From an uncultured Alphaproteobacteria bacterium (GTDB lineage: Bacteria; Pseudomonadota; Alphaproteobacteria; Rs-D84), in NCBI GenBank assembly GCA_904502245.1, contig CAJGDN010000048.1, positions 1-5,989 of the forward strand: a DNA stretch of 5,989 nucleotides, read 5' to 3'. Below, in pieces: positions 5,607 to 5,989 of this stretch (positions are counted from its first letter, which is position 1; each line of letters begins with the position of its first letter). Below the pieces are notes generated by a model. That model was not told where the DNA came from and searched no databases. It worked only from the letters and a program-made list of their open reading frames with translations. A program made the translations under genes and the position numbers.

Positions 5607-5989
5607 ATGCAAATAAATTTGAAGCACATGGGCGCAGACAGTTGCTGGAAAACAATTGCTGATATGCACAACGACTATCATCAAAACTTGAAACAACATA
5701 AATACACATATAATCAGTTTGTGCCAAACGATAAACGCATGCACGAATTTATGGAAATTGAAAACCCTACGGCACAACAGGTCAAACATTATCGTGATAT
5801 CTTTTTAAACGAAATCTATAACGAAAGTGATTTGAAAAAACTGGATAATACAATAGTAAATTCCGTTATCCCCAAAATGCAGATGGCGATAGATGGCAAA
5901 ATTAAACCACTGGCCAACAAATGGGGGATAAAATTACCAGAACAATTGGACATAGTATGCGCATACGGTCGTGGCGGTTCATATTATCC
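5607..5989 (+). CDS. Uncharacterised protein, 3'-truncated by window edge
   Basis: An open frame of 127 complete codons runs from the ATG at 5607 to the window end; the last two bases (CC) make the next residue proline. The start is supported by AGGA six bases upstream and the 10-base gap to the S41 gene, so it belongs to the same operon. I do not recognise the family. The visible part is hydrophilic, has no signal peptide, is rich in His, Asn and Lys, and looks mostly helical up to about residue 105. It then has a beta-strand-like DIVCAY leading into GRGGSYYP (121-128), preceded by KWGIKLPEQ. That glycine-rich YGxGGSY turn looks like a conserved core. I loosely recall similar turns upstream of HExxH motifs in uncharacterised zinc-peptidase-like proteins, but no metal motif lies in the visible part, so no function is assigned. 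Confidence 0.75.
   Translation, partial: MQINLKHMGADSCWKTIADMHNDYHQNLKQHKYTYNQFVPNDKRMHEFMEIENPTAQQVKHYRDIFLNEIYNESDLKKLDNTIVNSVIPKMQMAIDGKIKPLANKWGIKLPEQLDIVCAYGRGGSYY

Noticed and set aside
5130..5789. Minus-strand open frame of 219 codons
   Set aside because: It is antisense to the S41 gene and the following gene, is rich in Cys, His and Phe as expected of a shadow frame, and has no family features.
1..5989. CRISPR array, tRNA, rRNA, prophage or toxin-antitoxin genes
   Set aside because: No regularly spaced repeats, tRNA-like arms with CCA, rRNA core sequences, integrase, transposase or paired small genes were found on either strand.

Overview
The window is bacterial and gene-dense. The membrane-spanning ABC exporter, Nuc-type PLD nuclease, M16 peptidase and RimL-like acetyltransferase point to a Gram-negative, probably proteobacterial organism of moderate to low GC. 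A host-associated alphaproteobacterium is my best guess, but no rRNA, tRNA or lineage-specific marker is present to confirm it. Base composition is uneven: hand counts of 60-base rows give about 30% GC in the M16 gene (301-360), 32% in the transporter's membrane half (2641-2700) and 53% in its ATPase half (3601-3660).

Layout. (1) Positions 1-1083 (+) hold the 3' part of an M16 zinc metallopeptidase gene; the 5' part with the HxxEH motif lies outside the window. (2) Running towards it on the minus strand, and ending 13 bases away, is a small membrane-anchored or exported PLD/Nuc-type nuclease (stop at 1097, probable start at 1615). (3) Positions 1616-2121 contain no convincing protein gene apart from one speculative 20-codon leader ORF, but are rich in structure. 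Two back-to-back candidate promoters each drive a leader of about 185 nt. The minus-strand leader ends in a terminator hairpin directly before the PLD gene and contains a sequence that can form a competing antiterminator. The plus-strand leader folds into a long interrupted stem enclosing three hairpins, with a perfect 9-nt alternative or pseudoknot pairing, and ends just before the ribosome binding site of the transporter gene. (4) Positions 2122-5989 (+) form a tightly spaced operon: an MsbA-type ABC exporter half-transporter, a RimL-like GNAT acetyltransferase, an S41 peptidase with a tricorn-like Ser/His/Glu arrangement and no signal peptide, and the start of an unrecognised gene that runs off the window. 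The junctions are 15, 10 and 10 bases, and each has a Shine-Dalgarno sequence overlapping or just after the stop codon.

Together, the operon combines an exporter, an acetyltransferase and a cytoplasmic peptidase under one structured 5' leader. This could suit the handling or export of a peptide or small toxic molecule, but no substrate can be read from the sequence. The most unusual part of the window is the divergent, doubly structured intergenic region.
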